From positions 1 to 64,000 of the forward strand of contig JAPFDH010000024.1 of the NCBI GenBank assembly GCA_026169045.1: DNA of 64,000 nucleotides, written 5' to 3'. Shown piece by piece: positions 1-8,047 of the stretch. The notes below the pieces were generated by a model. The model saw nothing but the letters and a program-made list of their open reading frames with translations. It was not told the origin of the DNA and did not search any database. This stretch comes from Lachnospiraceae bacterium. Its GTDB lineage: Bacteria > Bacillota > Clostridia > Lachnospirales > Lachnospiraceae. Made by a program: the position numbers and the translations under genes. Positions within the stretch are counted from its first letter, which is position 1; each line of letters opens with the position of its first letter.

Positions 1-103
1 AAAGAAGTAAGACCCCTTGAAGACGACGAGGTAGATAGGGCAGAGGTGGAAGTACAGTAATGTATGGAGCTGACTGTTACTAATCGGTCGAGGGCTTAAC
101 CGA
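1..103 (+). rRNA. 23S ribosomal RNA, 3' end (partial)
   Basis: The first ~100 bases match the conserved 3' terminus of bacterial 23S rRNA. They include the GAAGACGACGAGGTAGATAGG stretch, the TGGAGCTGACTGTTACTAAT segment and the terminal GGCTTAACC. The gene enters from the left, so only its last ~100 nt are present. The end at ~103 is set by analogy with other 23S genes and may be off by a few bases. No 5S gene follows in the next 95 bases; a tRNA gene does. The spacer has a short G/C hairpin at ~172-187 (GGGTGCATACCC). Confidence 0.95.
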
Positions 104-198
104 GAGGTTTGGAGAGTGGAGAAAGTGGAGAGAGAAAAGGAAAGAGATGGAATCATCTGTGTGTAGTTTTGAGGGTGCATACCCTGAAAATAGAATAT

Positions 199-272
199 GG
201 CGGAATAGCTCAGTTGGCTAGAGCATACGGTTCATACCCGTAGTGTCGAGAGTTCAAATCTCCCTTCCGCTA
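199..272 (+). tRNA. tRNA-Met, anticodon CAT (elongator type)
   Basis: A complete cloverleaf can be drawn. The acceptor stem GGCGGAA pairs with TTCCGCT (one G-U pair at the top), followed by a D arm GCTC/GAGC, an anticodon arm TACGG/CCGTA with loop TTCATAC (anticodon CAT at 233-235), and a T loop TTCAAAT. The first pair is G-U rather than the C-A mismatch of initiator tRNA, so elongator Met is favoured. The T stem has one A-C mismatch. CCA is not encoded (CTA follows), so the 3' end must be added by the CCA enzyme, whose gene lies at 52860. Confidence 0.93.
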
Positions 273-283
273 CTAAAAGAATG

Positions 284-324
284 AAGCGCTATTAGATAGG
301 TTATCTATTTAATAGCGCTTTTTG
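284..324 (+). terminator. Rho-independent terminator after tRNA-Met
   Basis: AAGCGCTATTA (284-294) pairs with TAATAGCGCTT (310-320), extended by GATAG/CTATC-type pairing inside, and is followed by TTTTTG. It closes the rRNA/tRNA transcript. Confidence 0.85.
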
Positions 325-518
325 TACTATATACAATTTGTGAGAAAGAGAAATTAAAAAGATGCTTATATGTTTGCTTGATTCAGAAATTTTTTCTATA
401 TTTTTTATGGCGTTTGCAGATTGCAGTTTATGTATTATTTTGGGTGAAAAACAGAGAAAAAGAAAATAAAAAAATGAAATAAAGCAAATAATGTTCAAAA
501 AAATTCAGAAAAATATAA
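325..518. other. AT-rich intergenic region, no gene seen
   Basis: Very A/T-rich sequence between the tRNA terminator and the adh promoter. Short open frames occur on the minus strand but have no ribosome site or protein-like composition. I see no RNA gene here. Confidence 0.6.
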
Positions 519-547
519 TTGCTATTCTATAGATTGTATAATATAAT
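519..547 (+). promoter_or_regulatory. SigA-type promoter for adh
   Basis: TTGCTA (519-524), a 17-bp spacer and TATAAT (542-547). The transcript would carry a ~125-nt leader before the AAGGAGG site at 667-673. The leader contains a weak hairpin around TTTCATC/GATGGAAA (~614-632). Confidence 0.7.
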
Positions 548-679
548 AGAAGAACTAGGATTTACCTGTTGTACAAAATGTTTTGCTTATGTGAAAGATA
601 CAGCTAACATGAGTTTCATCCGTGTGATGGAAAACAATACATATTTCTTCACACAATCTATCTATTAAGGAGGATCTAT

Positions 680-1741
680 ATGAAGGGTTATGCAATGTTA
701 AAAATTGGGGAATCAGGGTGGATTGAAAAGGAAAGACCAAAATGTGGACCGATGGACGCCATATGTAAACCACTGGCTGTGGCTATTTGTACATCAGATG
801 TGCATACGCTGTGGGAAGGAGCAATTGGAGAACGGCACAATATGATTTTGGGTCACGAATGTTGTGCCGAAGTTGTGGAAGTCGGTGAACTGGTAAAGGA
901 TTTCAAGCCCGGTGATCGAGTTTTGGTACCAGCTATTACTCCGGACTGGAATTCTTTGGAAGCACAGGCAGGGTATTCTATGCATTCTGGCGGTATGCTG
1001 GCTGGCTGGAAATTCTCCAATTTTAAAGATGGAGTATTCTCAGAATATTTTCATGTTAATGATGCCGATGGAAACCTGGCACTTCTTCCATCCAATATCA
1101 CACCTGTGGATGCTTGTATGTTATCTGATATGGTGCCGACTGGATTCCATGGAGTAGAGTTAGCGGATGTTCAGTTTGGTGACAGTGTCCTTGTTATCGG
1201 AATCGGACCAGTGGGACTGATGTCTGTGGCAGGAGCAAATCTTCGTGGCGCGTCTCGTATCATCGCGGTTGGTACAAGAAAAAATTGTGTGGAAGCAGCA
1301 AAAGGATATGGTGCAACTGAATTTGTAAGTTATAAGAACGGAACGATAGAAGACCAGGTATTAGCCATGACGGATGGTAAGGGAGTAGATAAAGTAATCA
1401 TTGCCGGTGGTGGCTGTGAAACATTTGAGTCTGCTATTAAATGTCTGAAACCAGGTGGAAAGATTGGTAATGTCAATTATCTGGGAAATGGAACATATGT
1501 GACGATTCCTCGTGTTGAATGGGGCGTAGGTATGGGACATAAGCAGATCAATGGCGGATTAATGCCGGGAGGCAGACTGCGTATGGAAAAATTAGGATCT
1601 CTGGTAGCTTCAGGAAGATTGGATGTTCATCCACTGGCAAGTCATGTATTTGAGGGATGGGAACATTTGGAAGAAGCATTGTTCATGATGCGTGATAAGC
1701 CGGCAGATCTGATTAAACCAGTGGTGAAATTGGCAGACTAA
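680..1741 (+). CDS. adh: NADP-dependent secondary alcohol dehydrogenase (zinc MDR family)
   Basis: A 353-residue medium-chain dehydrogenase that oxidises or reduces secondary alcohols and ketones (2-propanol/acetone type) in the cytosol. It closely resembles the Clostridium beijerinckii isopropanol dehydrogenase (351 residues). The catalytic zinc ligands known for that enzyme are all present: Cys37, His59, Glu60 and Asp150. The Rossmann motif GIGPVG is near 174-179. Gly198, Thr199, Arg200 and Tyr218 occupy the positions that bind the NADP phosphate in the relative, so NADP(H) preference is inferred. The structural-zinc Cys cluster of horse-liver-type ADHs is absent, as in this subfamily. AAGGAGG lies 6 bases before the ATG. 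The gene stands alone between its own promoter and a terminator. Confidence 0.92.
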   Translation: MKGYAMLKIGESGWIEKERPKCGPMDAICKPLAVAICTSDVHTLWEGAIGERHNMILGHECCAEVVEVGELVKDFKPGDRVLVPAITPDWNSLEAQAGYSMHSGGMLAGWKFSNFKDGVFSEYFHVNDADGNLALLPSNITPVDACMLSDMVPTGFHGVELADVQFGDSVLVIGIGPVGLMSVAGANLRGASRIIAVGTRKNCVEAAKGYGATEFVSYKNGTIEDQVLAMTDGKGVDKVIIAGGGCETFESAIKCLKPGGKIGNVNYLGNGTYVTIPRVEWGVGMGHKQINGGLMPGGRLRMEKLGSLVASGRLDVHPLASHVFEGWEHLEEALFMMRDKPADLIKPVVKLAD

Positions 1742-1797
1742 TATCTGAAATTGTCGTGAATGAAATGTATTAAAATAGCTACAAAATAGTTTCTGTA

Positions 1798-1834
1798 AAC
1801 AGCCGCAATCTTTTCGAAGGTTGTGGCTGTTTTA
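1798..1834 (+). terminator. Terminator after adh
   Basis: AACAGCCGCAATC (1798-1810) pairs with GGTTGTGGCTGTT (1819-1831) around a TTTTCGAA loop and runs into a short T tract. A weak match to the dispersed GTTAC repeat (TAAAATAGCTACAAAATA, ~1771-1788) lies just before it. Confidence 0.8.
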
Positions 1835-1883
1835 AATACAAAAAGGAATGTCTGCATTTTGGACAAGATAGGATTTGATTAAA

Positions 1884-2900
1884 ATGAAAATATTAGTAAT
1901 TTCCGGTTTTTTGGGAGCGGGAAAAACGACATTTATTAAAGAGTTGGCAAAACGAACAAAACAGGATTTCGCGGTGATGGAAAATGAATATGGAGCAGTG
2001 GGAGTAGATGGCGGTTTACTCTCAGAGGGAAATGAGGATTCGGATGTTCCACTTAACATATGGGAGTTGACAGAAGGATGTATTTGCTGTACAAGGAAAT
2101 CTGATTTTGCTACATCGATATTGACCATAGCCAATACCATTGATCCGGAGTATTTGATTGTGGAACCTACAGGTGTGGGTATGCTCAGTAAAATAATAGA
2201 AAATATAAAAATGATTCAATATGAACGGATTTCATTGCTTTCGCCAATTACAATTTTAGATGGAGCACATTTTGAAGAGATGCTTGACAAGTTTCCGGAA
2301 ACATGTCGGGATCAAATTCAGGCAGCTGGTTTGGTTGTGATTTCCAAGAAGGAAAATGCAGATGAAAAAGAACGGATTGATTTGGAAGAAAAAGTGAAAA
2401 GCATTAGTCCACAAGCCAACATATGCAGTATCCATTATTCCCAAATGGATGAGCTGTGGTGGAGAAATTTGCTCAAAAAACCATTGGATGAAAAACAAAT
2501 GGCTGAAAAAGAAGAGGAAACATCAGACTTGGAAAATATGGGTTTAAAAGGAATTTCCTTGAGACATGAAAATGAGTTGCTCTTATTTTTACAGGGAGTG
2601 GTATCCGGTGTATTTGGCGATATTTATCGCGCAAAAGGATTTCTGAAAACAGGAAATGCCTGGCTTCGGTTTGATGTAGTGGATAAGACATATACCATTA
2701 CTGGAATTGAACCCATGGAAGAATCAAAAAGTGTGTTCATTGGCACAAATTTAAAACGGAATTTGTTGCGAGAAGCACTTCAGAAATCTCTTTATATAAA
2801 ACCGGGAATGGCGGTTCCCTTTTACAGAAAAAAGGAAGAAGAGAAAGAGAAAATGCCAGTGATGTTTCGAAGCCGGTCAGGCAGAGAAAAAAGAAAATAG
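1884..2900 (+). CDS. CobW/G3E-family GTP-binding metallochaperone-like protein
   Basis: A 338-residue G3E-family P-loop GTPase (CobW_N plus CobW_C), cytosolic. It starts with the Walker A motif FLGAGKTT, has the family metal-binding motif GCICC in the ELTEGCICCT segment, and has EPTGVG as the Walker B/switch region. The C-terminal third has the CobW C-terminal pattern (GDIYRAKGFL, then AWLRFD) and ends in a basic tail. Family members deliver zinc, cobalt or other metals or assist cofactor enzymes; the metal and client cannot be told from this sequence. An upstream TTG codon at 1875 extends the frame, but AGGA at 1870-1873 is correctly spaced only for the ATG at 1884. It is a monocistron flanked by terminators, next to a zinc alcohol dehydrogenase, though a functional link is only a guess. 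Confidence 0.85.
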   Translation: MKILVISGFLGAGKTTFIKELAKRTKQDFAVMENEYGAVGVDGGLLSEGNEDSDVPLNIWELTEGCICCTRKSDFATSILTIANTIDPEYLIVEPTGVGMLSKIIENIKMIQYERISLLSPITILDGAHFEEMLDKFPETCRDQIQAAGLVVISKKENADEKERIDLEEKVKSISPQANICSIHYSQMDELWWRNLLKKPLDEKQMAEKEEETSDLENMGLKGISLRHENELLLFLQGVVSGVFGDIYRAKGFLKTGNAWLRFDVVDKTYTITGIEPMEESKSVFIGTNLKRNLLREALQKSLYIKPGMAVPFYRKKEEEKEKMPVMFRSRSGREKRK

Positions 2901-2910
2901 GATTGTTATA

Positions 2911-2953
2911 AAAAGTCTGAATTTGAAATCAAAATCAAATTTGGGCTTTTTTA
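2911..2953 (+). terminator. Terminator after the CobW-like gene
   Basis: AAAGTCTGAATTTGA pairs with TCAAATTTGGGCTTT and is followed by TTTT. Confidence 0.8.
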
Positions 2954-2979
2954 AATGTATCCAAACCTAAAAGGGAGCG

Positions 2980-3008
2980 TTGTCGACAGCATGTATGTGT
3001 GTTATACT
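2980..3008 (+). promoter_or_regulatory. SigA-type promoter for the GH28-esterase pair
   Basis: TTGTCG (2980-2985), a 17-bp spacer and TATACT (3003-3008). The start site would fall at ~3015, just before the palindrome at 3029-3038. Confidence 0.65.
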
Positions 3009-3028
3009 TTTCATACATAAAAGAAAAC

Positions 3029-3038
3029 GAAACGTTTC
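3029..3038. promoter_or_regulatory. Candidate LacI-family operator
   Basis: The perfect palindrome GAAACGTTTC with a central CG lies ~21 bp downstream of the -10 box and directly before the ribosome site. Central-CG palindromes of this form are typical LacI/GalR-family operators and also resemble cre sites. The position suggests repression by blocking early elongation. No LacI-type regulator gene lies in the window. Confidence 0.5.
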
Positions 3039-3049
3039 AGGAGGAAAGA

Positions 3050-4324
3050 ATGGCAGGACAAAAATTAGTGATTACAGAATATGGTGCCATAGAAGGAAGG
3101 GATTGTACCACTGCAATTCAAAAAGTTATTGATCAGGCTTCAGCAGGTGATATGGTAGTTGTGCCGAAAGGGATTTTTTTAACGGGATCCCTGTTTCTAA
3201 AGAATAATATGGAATTGCATTTGGAAAAAGGAGCTGTTTTAATGGCTCTTCAGGAAGAAGAGGCTTTTCCCATGATTTGGACGCGTGTAGCCGGAGTCGA
3301 AATGGAATGGCCGGCGGCAGTTATCAACGCTTTGGGGAAGGACCATGTGAAGATAACCGGAGAAGGTTGTATCGATGGTCATGGAGAGCATTGGTGGAGA
3401 AAATATTGGGGAGAAGACAGAATGGGAGGAATGCGAAAGGAGTATGATTCCCAGGGATTGCGTTGGGCAGTGGATTATGATTGTACCAGAGTCCGAAATG
3501 TATTGATTATGAATGGGACAGATATTGTTATTCAGGGAATTACAAGTAAGAGATCGGGCTTTTGGAATATACATTTGTGTTATTGCAGAAATGTTCATGT
3601 GGACGGCGTACATATTTGCGAGAATAGGGGACCATCTACGGATGGGATTGATATTGATTCCAGCAGTGAAGTGGTGGTAGAAAACTGTGATATTTCCTGC
3701 AGTGATGATAACATATGTATGAAAGCGGGAAGAGATGCGGATGGACTTAGAGTAAACCGCGTTTGTGAAAATGTAACGGTTCGAAATTGTGTGCTTCGGG
3801 AAGGATCGGGAATTACGCTGGGAAGTGAAACATCCGGTGGAATTCGGAACATTTTTGTGGAACATATTTCTTTTTACGGGACAGGATGTGGATTTCGTAT
3901 CAAATCAGCCAGCACAAGAGGCGGAATCCTGGAACACATTCGGGTCAGCCATTTGCAGATGATAAATGTGCATACCTGTTTTCCGTTTCAACTACAATGG
4001 AATCCATCCTACAGTTTGTGTGAGATTCCAAAAGAATACGATGGAGTGATTCCCGAACGTTGGAAGATCCTGACGCAGGCTGTACCTGAAAAAGAGGGTA
4101 TTCCGTTTGTCCATGATGTGAAAATCAGTCATGTCACAGCGGATTTCACAGAAGATTATCCGAAAGAGGGAAAAAGTGTGGCCTTTGATTTACAAGGATA
4201 TCCGGAATCTCCCATTACGGATGTGTATTTGGAAGATATACGTATTCGGGCAAGAAAGTTTGGAAATATGGAACATGTAACAGGATTGATATGCAAAAAT
4301 ATGGAAATTACTGTTGAATCATAA
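3050..4324 (+). CDS. Glycoside hydrolase family 28 protein (polygalacturonase/rhamnogalacturonase-like)
   Basis: A 424-residue right-handed beta-helix enzyme of GH28, which hydrolyses galacturonic-acid linkages in pectin or rhamnogalacturonan. Family landmarks in order: STDGID (residues ~196-201, Asp198), CSDDN (Asp219/Asp220, the general-acid region), EGSGITLGSETSGG (~251-264) and RIK (283-285, substrate carboxylate binding). The usual GHG histidine is replaced by serine (G252-S253-G254). There is no signal peptide, so it should act in the cytosol on imported oligosaccharides. AGGAGGA (3039-3045) sits 4 bases before the chosen ATG; a longer GTG-started frame from 2999 would overlap the promoter and operator and is rejected. 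It is followed after 41 bp by an esterase, forming a likely operon. Exact substrate unknown. Confidence 0.85.
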   Translation: MAGQKLVITEYGAIEGRDCTTAIQKVIDQASAGDMVVVPKGIFLTGSLFLKNNMELHLEKGAVLMALQEEEAFPMIWTRVAGVEMEWPAAVINALGKDHVKITGEGCIDGHGEHWWRKYWGEDRMGGMRKEYDSQGLRWAVDYDCTRVRNVLIMNGTDIVIQGITSKRSGFWNIHLCYCRNVHVDGVHICENRGPSTDGIDIDSSSEVVVENCDISCSDDNICMKAGRDADGLRVNRVCENVTVRNCVLREGSGITLGSETSGGIRNIFVEHISFYGTGCGFRIKSASTRGGILEHIRVSHLQMINVHTCFPFQLQWNPSYSLCEIPKEYDGVIPERWKILTQAVPEKEGIPFVHDVKISHVTADFTEDYPKEGKSVAFDLQGYPESPITDVYLEDIRIRARKFGNMEHVTGLICKNMEITVES

Positions 4325-4365
4325 AGAAATATATATAAGAGATGAAATAGACGGAAGGAGAAAAT

Positions 4366-5994
4366 ATGGAAAACAAGAGTATAAAAAAAGACTGGAAATG
4401 GATGGAAGAAACATGGCCGGATCAGGAATATGGATGGAAAAATGGAGTATATGAACCAAGAAAGCCAAACCATCAGGAGGTTACAGAACATTCCTTATAT
4501 TTTAGTATGAAAGAAGAATATACAGAAATTAAAAGCAGAATTTTTACGGAAACCGAAGAGACGGGGTTTGGTATTTATTGCTATGAAAATACTGCCGGAT
4601 TATATATTCCATGCGAAACAAAAAATGCACAGATTAAAGCTGTGTTTACCAATCCTACGAAACAGGCGTATAACGCGTATATTCGGGAAGGACAGATTCT
4701 TAAGGCGGAGCATATTCTGGTGATGCCGGGGGAAGAAAAAGAAGTAACATTTACCGTTTGTCCGGTCAAACCTTATGTATTCCTTAAGTTTTGTGTACAT
4801 AGTCATGCTCAAAAGGAAACCGAGGCTATTTGGCAGTCTGTGTTTTTAAAAACCGTGGAATTGGAATATAGTAAGGAAAAACAGCCAAGAAATAAACAAA
4901 TGGTATATTTGGTTTCAGATTCAACAGTACAAACGTATGAACCGATTTTTTATCCGCAGACGGGATGGGGAGAAGTATTCTGCCGCTTTTTTGGAACACT
5001 GACAGAAGAAAAAGAATGTGAATGCAGTTATCCGCAGGCTCGCACCTATGTGACAGAAGAACTTATTATAGAAAACCGTTCCATTGGGGGACGAAGCTCC
5101 AGATCTTTTTATGAGGAAGGAAAATGGGATGAAGTATTGGAACAAATTTGTCCGGGAGATTATGTTTTTGTGCAATGGGGACACAATGATAATACGGCTG
5201 TTCGACCGAATCGTTATGTTCCATCGGATCAATTTGAAGAATGGATGCAGTTTTATGTAGATGGTACAAAGCAAAGGGGTGGGATTTGTGTATTGGTGAC
5301 GCCGGTCGCTCGTTATCATTATGAGAAAGATTCCGATGGAAAGGTACATTTTATCAGTGATTTTGAAGGATACCGCCAGGTAATGTTAAAAATGGCTAAG
5401 GAACAGAATTTACCGCTGATTGATTTGACACAAAGATCTTTGGCACTTTGTGATCAAGCTGGAGAAGAAGGTGCAGCAGCATTTTTCCTTCGTTTGCAAC
5501 CGGGAGAAACGGATGGACATTACAAAGAAGGTGTATCAGACAGTACACATCTGCAACGATATGGCGCTTTAAAATTCGCACAATGTGTGGCAGAAGGGAT
5601 TTTAGAATCCGATCATGAAGAATTGAAGTCTTTAAAAGAGCACGTGATCATAGATGAAAAAAGTCGGGTTCAAGATAAAATGATAAAGAAAATAACAAGA
5701 GAAAAGGCATATGTTCCTATGCAATTTACGTATTCGGAATTTCAGATATCAGGAAATCAGGCCACGTTTTTGATTGCATTTACCGGTGTAGAAGATGCAG
5801 TAGGATATCGTATTTATGAAAAAACGGAAAAAGGAGATTGCATACTGAAATATATAAACGAGGAGGAAAAGGAATCTCTGGATGCCCGTGCTATGGCTAC
5901 GGAGGCAGGGAAAACACATATCTATTATATGACAGCAGTATTTGCGGATGGAACAGAAAGCGGAAGAAGTAAGGAACTTCAAGTAAAGGCATAG
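4366..5994 (+). CDS. SGNH/GDSL hydrolase, rhamnogalacturonan acetylesterase-like, with accessory domains
   Basis: A 542-residue protein with three parts. Residues 1-~175 form a beta-rich accessory region. Residues ~178-415 form an SGNH esterase. The C-terminal ~110 residues look like a fibronectin-III-type beta domain. The esterase blocks are VSDSTV (nucleophile Ser186), GGRSSRSF (block II Gly), GHND (272-275, block III) and DSTH (392-395, the Asp-His pair). This pattern is that of rhamnogalacturonan acetylesterases (carbohydrate esterase 12 type), which remove acetyl groups from pectin. No signal peptide, so probably intracellular, like its GH28 partner 41 bp upstream. AAGGAG is 5 bases before the ATG. 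The acetyl-pectin substrate is inferred from family and neighbour. Confidence 0.82.
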   Translation: MENKSIKKDWKWMEETWPDQEYGWKNGVYEPRKPNHQEVTEHSLYFSMKEEYTEIKSRIFTETEETGFGIYCYENTAGLYIPCETKNAQIKAVFTNPTKQAYNAYIREGQILKAEHILVMPGEEKEVTFTVCPVKPYVFLKFCVHSHAQKETEAIWQSVFLKTVELEYSKEKQPRNKQMVYLVSDSTVQTYEPIFYPQTGWGEVFCRFFGTLTEEKECECSYPQARTYVTEELIIENRSIGGRSSRSFYEEGKWDEVLEQICPGDYVFVQWGHNDNTAVRPNRYVPSDQFEEWMQFYVDGTKQRGGICVLVTPVARYHYEKDSDGKVHFISDFEGYRQVMLKMAKEQNLPLIDLTQRSLALCDQAGEEGAAAFFLRLQPGETDGHYKEGVSDSTHLQRYGALKFAQCVAEGILESDHEELKSLKEHVIIDEKSRVQDKMIKKITREKAYVPMQFTYSEFQISGNQATFLIAFTGVEDAVGYRIYEKTEKGDCILKYINEEEKESLDARAMATEAGKTHIYYMTAVFADGTESGRSKELQVKA

Positions 5995-6016
5995 AAAAAA
6001 TGGAATTTAATTAAAA

Positions 6017-6050
6017 GAATGCTGCCGGAATGATATAGGCAGCATTCATA
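6017..6050. terminator. Hairpin between convergent genes
   Basis: GAATGCTGCC (6017-6026) pairs with GGCAGCATTC (6038-6047). Only a weak T-rich tail follows on either strand. It probably limits read-through between the esterase and the converging HAD gene. Confidence 0.55.
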
Positions 6051-6080
6051 TATAAAATCATATCATAAGGTCCGGATGTA

Positions 6081-6884
6081 TCATTGGATAATCCCATAAT
6101 GCCGTAGCGCATTGGCGATACCGTCTTGTTCAATGTGGGTGGTCACATACTCTGTTTTTTCAGCAAGACCGTCGATGCTGTTTCCCATAGCAACGCTGTG
6201 GATGACATATTCCAGCATAGGAAGATCATTGGCACTGTCACCAAAAGCATAGCATTGATCCAAGGAAATGTTGAGATGATCCTGAAGAAAACGGATACCG
6301 GATGCCTTGGAAAAACCTTTGGGGACAATTTCGCCAAAACCGTCTCCCCGGTCAATATAGGTAAAGTCTTTGGTAATATAGCGATAGAATGTATCAAAAT
6401 CGCAGCGGGAATCGCGCCATATTACCAGTTTGTCAAATACCAGATCTGGTCGGTCCCAAGATTGGGAAATTTGAAATGTCTCACCGCCAAATCTTGCCTG
6501 TATCCGTGCCAGATCACCAAAGGCTGGTCTGGTATAATCAAAGAACAGTCCATCGGTGCCTTCAAACATGGCAGAGACATTACAGTCTCTGAGAACAGAA
6601 ACAATCTCCACACAGGTTTCATGGGGAATGGTATGGGAGAGAAGCACTTGGTCATGAAGGCGGATATAGGTACCACATCCGCATACATAACCATCAAATC
6701 CGATGGATTGAATGTAGTCAGGGATATTAAAATAAGTACGTCCGGTATTGATAAAAATCAGATGTCCCTGCTGCTGTACATTTTTGAGAGCTTCCCTGGC
6801 GCTGATCGGAAGAATATGAGAGCCTTCTGTAATTAAAGTACCGTCTATATCAAAAAAAAGCATTTTTTTTGTATTATTTTCCAT
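6081..6884 (-). CDS. HAD-superfamily hydrolase, Cof type (class IIB)
   Basis: A 267-residue Cof/YidA-like phosphatase, acting on small phosphorylated sugars or cofactors in the cytosol. Motif I is FFDIDGTL (Asp12 nucleophile, Asp14), motif II NTGRT, the cap domain lies between ~85 and ~190, and motif IV is GDSANDLPML near the C-terminus. AAAGGATG precedes the ATG by ~9 bases. It converges on the esterase gene and has a divergent promoter region upstream. Substrate cannot be predicted; proximity to sugar genes is suggestive only. Confidence 0.85.
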   Translation of the reverse strand: MENNTKKMLFFDIDGTLITEGSHILPISAREALKNVQQQGHLIFINTGRTYFNIPDYIQSIGFDGYVCGCGTYIRLHDQVLLSHTIPHETCVEIVSVLRDCNVSAMFEGTDGLFFDYTRPAFGDLARIQARFGGETFQISQSWDRPDLVFDKLVIWRDSRCDFDTFYRYITKDFTYIDRGDGFGEIVPKGFSKASGIRFLQDHLNISLDQCYAFGDSANDLPMLEYVIHSVAMGNSIDGLAEKTEYVTTHIEQDGIANALRHYGIIQ

Positions 6885-7197
6885 GGGTAATCATCCTTTC
6901 TTTTTGGTTGCATAGCATCGTGTTTGAATGTTGATGTTTGTATTATTACTGATGTGAATGGAGATGTCAAGTTATAAGGGATTTTTCGTTTATCCGATGT
7001 GTGAAAAATGTATCATTCCGATAGTGATAATACGAGAGATATTTGAATTTTATAGTGTTTGTACAGGAAAGGGCAGAGGAAAAGTGTTGTAAATCTGCTG
7101 TATTTGAAAGAAAATATTGTTTGCTCTGCCTGTGAAATTGTTGTCAATTTAGTAGTGCATAATGCACGAAAAACACCGATTGATTTTCAAAAATAAC
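6885..7197. other. Divergent intergenic region
   Basis: About 310 bases between the HAD gene and the APH-like kinase. It holds one long-range pairing (GGCAGAG at 7072-7078 with CTCTGCC at 7124-7130) and the small palindrome listed separately. I see no gene or known RNA. Confidence 0.5.
7155..7167. promoter_or_regulatory. Palindrome, possible operator of the kinase gene
   Basis: GTGCAT-A-ATGCAC is a perfect 13-bp palindrome ~31 bp before the candidate -35 box. A further half-site (ATGCAC, 7205-7210) lies within the promoter spacer. Confidence 0.35.
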
Positions 7198-7226
7198 TGT
7201 ACAAATGCACAAAAATATGGTATAGT
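7198..7226 (+). promoter_or_regulatory. Candidate promoter for the APH-like kinase
   Basis: TGTACA (7198-7203, 4/6 to consensus), a 17-bp spacer and TATAGT (7221-7226). Confidence 0.5.
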
Positions 7227-7290
7227 AATGACAAAGAAAACGATGAATTGCTATTAAAATCGCCGGAAAGGCAGAAGGTGAGGTAGAAAG

Positions 7291-8037
7291 ATGAGTAAAC
7301 GGGAACTGATTGCAGAAAGTGCATATAAAAAAATTTATCGGGAAGATAATAAAATAATTAAAATGTTTGCAGAAGGTTTTCCAAAGTCTGAAGTTTTGAA
7401 TGAAGCGCTTAATACTGCCAGAGTAGAGGAAATAGGGCTGAATGTGGGTAAGATTATGGAGGTTTCTGTTGTAGATGGTAAATGGGCTATTACAAAAGAA
7501 TATATTGAAGGAAAAACATTGGCAGAACATATGAAAGAAGAACCGGATAAGGCAGAGCAGTTTATTGATCGTATGGTTGATTTACATATAAAAATCAATA
7601 CACATACCTGTCCTTTATTAAACCGTATGAAAGAAAAAATGACCAGACAAATCCAGGAACTGGATATGATTGATGAAGCCACGCGCTATGAATTATTAAC
7701 ACGATTGGACGGAATGCCGAAGCATTATAAATTATGTCATGGTGATTTTCAACCCAGTAACATCATTGTTCAGGGAGATGATATGTATGTAATTGACTGG
7801 GTACATGCGACACAGGGAAATGCCAGCGCCGATGTGGCCAGAACTTATTTGTTGTTAAGTCTGGATAATCCGTTTTTTGCTGATATGTATATGGATAAAT
7901 TCTGTGAGAAAACAAATACGGAAAAGAGATATGTACAACAGTGGCTTCCTATTGTAGCCGCAGCACAGCTGACAAAGAGACGGCCTGAAGAAAAAGAATT
8001 ATTAATGAAATGGGTGGATGTATGTGAATATCAATAG
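7291..8037 (+). CDS. APH/choline-kinase-like phosphotransferase
   Basis: A 248-residue protein-kinase-like small-molecule kinase of the aminoglycoside phosphotransferase (APH) superfamily. The catalytic loop HGDFQPSNI (~150-158) contains the Brenner motif HxDxxxxN, and VIDW (~168-171) supplies the metal-binding Asp. Ile/Lys residues in the N-terminal lobe (KIIKMF) fit the ATP-binding lysine. Family members phosphorylate aminoglycosides, choline, homoserine or sugars; nothing here shows resistance, and a metabolic role is as likely. AAGGTGAGG lies about 8 bases before the ATG. It forms a unit with the small membrane protein that starts 10 bp after its stop. Confidence 0.8.
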   Translation: MSKRELIAESAYKKIYREDNKIIKMFAEGFPKSEVLNEALNTARVEEIGLNVGKIMEVSVVDGKWAITKEYIEGKTLAEHMKEEPDKAEQFIDRMVDLHIKINTHTCPLLNRMKEKMTRQIQELDMIDEATRYELLTRLDGMPKHYKLCHGDFQPSNIIVQGDDMYVIDWVHATQGNASADVARTYLLLSLDNPFFADMYMDKFCEKTNTEKRYVQQWLPIVAAAQLTKRRPEEKELLMKWVDVCEYQ

Positions 8038-8047
8038 GAATGCCTGG

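Noticed and set aside
301-498. Minus-strand open frame of 65 codons after tRNA-Met
   Set aside because: No ribosome site, extreme A/T composition giving Phe/Ile/Lys runs, and it overlaps the tRNA terminator.
3239-3865. Long minus-strand frame (208 codons) opposite the GH28 gene
   Set aside because: Antisense shadow of a clear GH28 coding region; no ribosome site and no domain.
7291-8037. Aminoglycoside resistance gene
   Set aside because: The APH-fold motifs are general to many metabolic kinases; nothing in the sequence or context points to antibiotics.
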